A stretch of DNA of 16,784 nt from an uncultured Clostridia bacterium (GTDB lineage Bacteria; Bacillota; Clostridia; Oscillospirales; UBA644). Positions within the stretch are counted from its first letter, which is position 1, and each line of letters starts with the position of its first letter. Below, piece by piece: positions 15,602 to 16,784 of this stretch. Under the pieces are notes generated by a model, which worked only from the letters and a program-made list of their open reading frames with translations, did not search any database and was not told the DNA's origin. Position numbers and translations under genes: made by a program. Where the stretch lies: the NCBI GenBank assembly GCA_904502105.1, contig CAJGDF010000005.1, positions 1 to 16,784 of the forward strand, written 5' to 3'.

Positions 15602-16784
15602 ATGAAGCAACGTGAAAATATACTAAAAAAGCACAGAATAAGCGTACGTACGGCAGCATTATATATCGGACAAGTTTTATTGGGTGTTGTTTTTTCATAT
15701 ACGGCGTTCGGAAGGATAATGCCGTTTGGAGTGGCGTATTCTTCGGTATCGGGGATATTCGGAACAATAGGTGCAATTCTCGGATACATAACAAACGGAC
15801 ATGATGTATTCCGATACTGTATTGCATCCGCGGCAAATTGTGCGGCACGGATATTTTTATGGAACATCATCCCGATATCAAATGAATTCAAAGCATTTTT
15901 ATTCACCATGTGGTCATTTTTAGCCGCAGGGATATCTGGGATGTTCGTATCGGAAAACTCATTCGAATCAAACTGTCTGTTTATCGTCGGAGGAATCGCA
16001 GGCGGCGTTGCGGCTTTTATGTTGTCAGTAACATCGGATTCACTAAAAAACAAACGAAGATTCACTTCGGCCGTGAGGTTTGTGTTTATAAATCTTTGTG
16101 CCGCCGCGGCCTTAACAGGAATATACTCAATGGGTACACTATTCAGGCATACAGCATTTATCGGAGCATATTTTCTTTTATACTGCATATGCTGCAAATT
16201 CGGTCTATACATCTCCGTCACATCGGCATCTCTTATGGGATTGTTTTTCTTTATAACAGACACCGATCTTCTTCCTTTTCTCGGTTCAGTGGTCACAGGT
16301 ACCGTTATAGGATGTATTCTTCGCGGATTAGGGAAATATGCAGTCATTCTGTCATATGCTTTATCCGTTTCTTTACTGACGATTTTATCAAACGGAGATG
16401 TCGGAATATTCAGTTATTTACCCGATGTTATTTTTGCAGGAATACTTTACTCTGTAATGCCGGCATCGTCGGTAAAAAAAATAACTGATTCCGTATCATC
16501 GGGAATAGGTAACGGATTTCACAGAAAAGCAATTAAAAGAAAGATCAAAACCGTTTTTCCAAACAAAGCAAGTGAAACACTCAGTTACGTATGCGAAGGA
16601 TGTAAGAAAAAAATACTTTGCTGGGTACGTGATTATTCGGAAACAGTTGACGTTTTCAACAGTCTTAAGGCATCACAACGAACGGGAACGGAGCATGTCC
16701 TTCCCGAACATTTCAAAAACAAATGCGATCGTTACCCTGAAATAATAAGAGCAGTAAAAGAGGAAAAAGAATCAAAAGCAAATA
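15602..16784 (+). CDS. spoIIE: SpoIIE-like sporulation membrane phosphatase, N-terminal part (cut by window edge)
   Basis: The frame is open from ATG 15602 to the end of the window: 394 residues with no stop, so the C-terminal phosphatase domain is outside. Residues 15-290 are a many-pass membrane region with features I associate with SpoIIE, such as GRIMPFGVAYSSV (37-49) and FSYLPDVIFAGILYSVMP (270-287). The linker then carries the characteristic cysteine motif: C331, C334, C340-W341, a tyrosine at Y345, and C375 after a PEHF segment. In sporulating Firmicutes, SpoIIE localises to the asymmetric septum, and its PP2C domain dephosphorylates SpoIIAA to activate sigma-F in the forespore. GGAG at 15587-15590 lies 11 bases before the ATG. 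The gene diverges from the GH38/DegV operon. The missing PP2C domain prevents full proof, but the combination is distinctive. Confidence 0.82.
   Translation, partial: MKQRENILKKHRISVRTAALYIGQVLLGVVFSYTAFGRIMPFGVAYSSVSGIFGTIGAILGYITNGHDVFRYCIASAANCAARIFLWNIIPISNEFKAFLFTMWSFLAAGISGMFVSENSFESNCLFIVGGIAGGVAAFMLSVTSDSLKNKRRFTSAVRFVFINLCAAAALTGIYSMGTLFRHTAFIGAYFLLYCICCKFGLYISVTSASLMGLFFFITDTDLLPFLGSVVTGTVIGCILRGLGKYAVILSYALSVSLLTILSNGDVGIFSYLPDVIFAGILYSVMPASSVKKITDSVSSGIGNGFHRKAIKRKIKTVFPNKASETLSYVCEGCKKKILCWVRDYSETVDVFNSLKASQRTGTEHVLPEHFKNKCDRYPEIIRAVKEEKESKAN

Noticed and set aside
15505..16347. A 280-codon open frame on the minus strand inside the spoIIE-like gene
   Set aside because: It is antisense to a clearly recognisable SpoIIE membrane region, its translation is rich in P, N and T with no family pattern, and its start lacks a ribosome binding site. 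It reflects codon bias of the sense gene.

Overview
The window looks like chromosomal DNA from a low-GC, endospore-lineage Firmicute, most probably an anaerobic Clostridia/Oscillospirales-type gut bacterium. The signs are AT-rich intergenic DNA, strong AGGAGG-type ribosome binding sites, TTG and GTG starts, the N-terminal half of a SpoIIE-like sporulation protein, a BlaI/BlaR1-type pair with a large clostridial-style C-terminal region, a DegV protein and a DUF1576-type membrane protein. I see no tRNA, rRNA, CRISPR array, insertion sequence or phage gene. The species is inferred, not shown.

Layout. 1-1254 (minus) is the 5' part of a multi-membrane DUF1576-like protein, cut by the window edge. 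A 204-base divergent region holds its promoter and, facing the other way, a promoter carrying two 17-bp palindromes of the BlaI operator type. The plus-strand operon after it is a BlaI-family repressor (1459-1824) overlapping an M56/BlaR1-family metalloprotease receptor (1814-4552). Two back-to-back hairpins (4563-4628) separate this operon from a convergent acyl-CoA synthetase-like adenylate-forming enzyme (4634-6268, minus), which has its own canonical promoter. Upstream of that lies a D,D-carboxypeptidase of the PBP5/DacF type (6395-7513, minus).

7555-15464 reads as one minus-strand transcription unit with a canonical extended -10 promoter at its head and a strong intrinsic terminator at its end. 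Its gene order is a 239-aa membrane-anchored unknown protein, a 1029-aa membrane-anchored protein with about five divergent tandem modules, a GH38 alpha-mannosidase, and a DegV fatty-acid-binding protein translated from a TTG codon right after the mannosidase stop. The spoIIE-like gene (from 15602, plus) diverges from this operon and runs off the right edge before its phosphatase domain.

The most interesting parts are (i) the BlaI/BlaR1 pair, with a non-penicillin-binding C-terminal region of about 590 residues and no beta-lactamase or PBP in its own operon, and (ii) the four-gene operon linking two undescribed surface-anchored proteins, one built of repeats, to a cytosolic alpha-mannosidase and a fatty-acid-binding protein. 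The functions of both are inferred from context.
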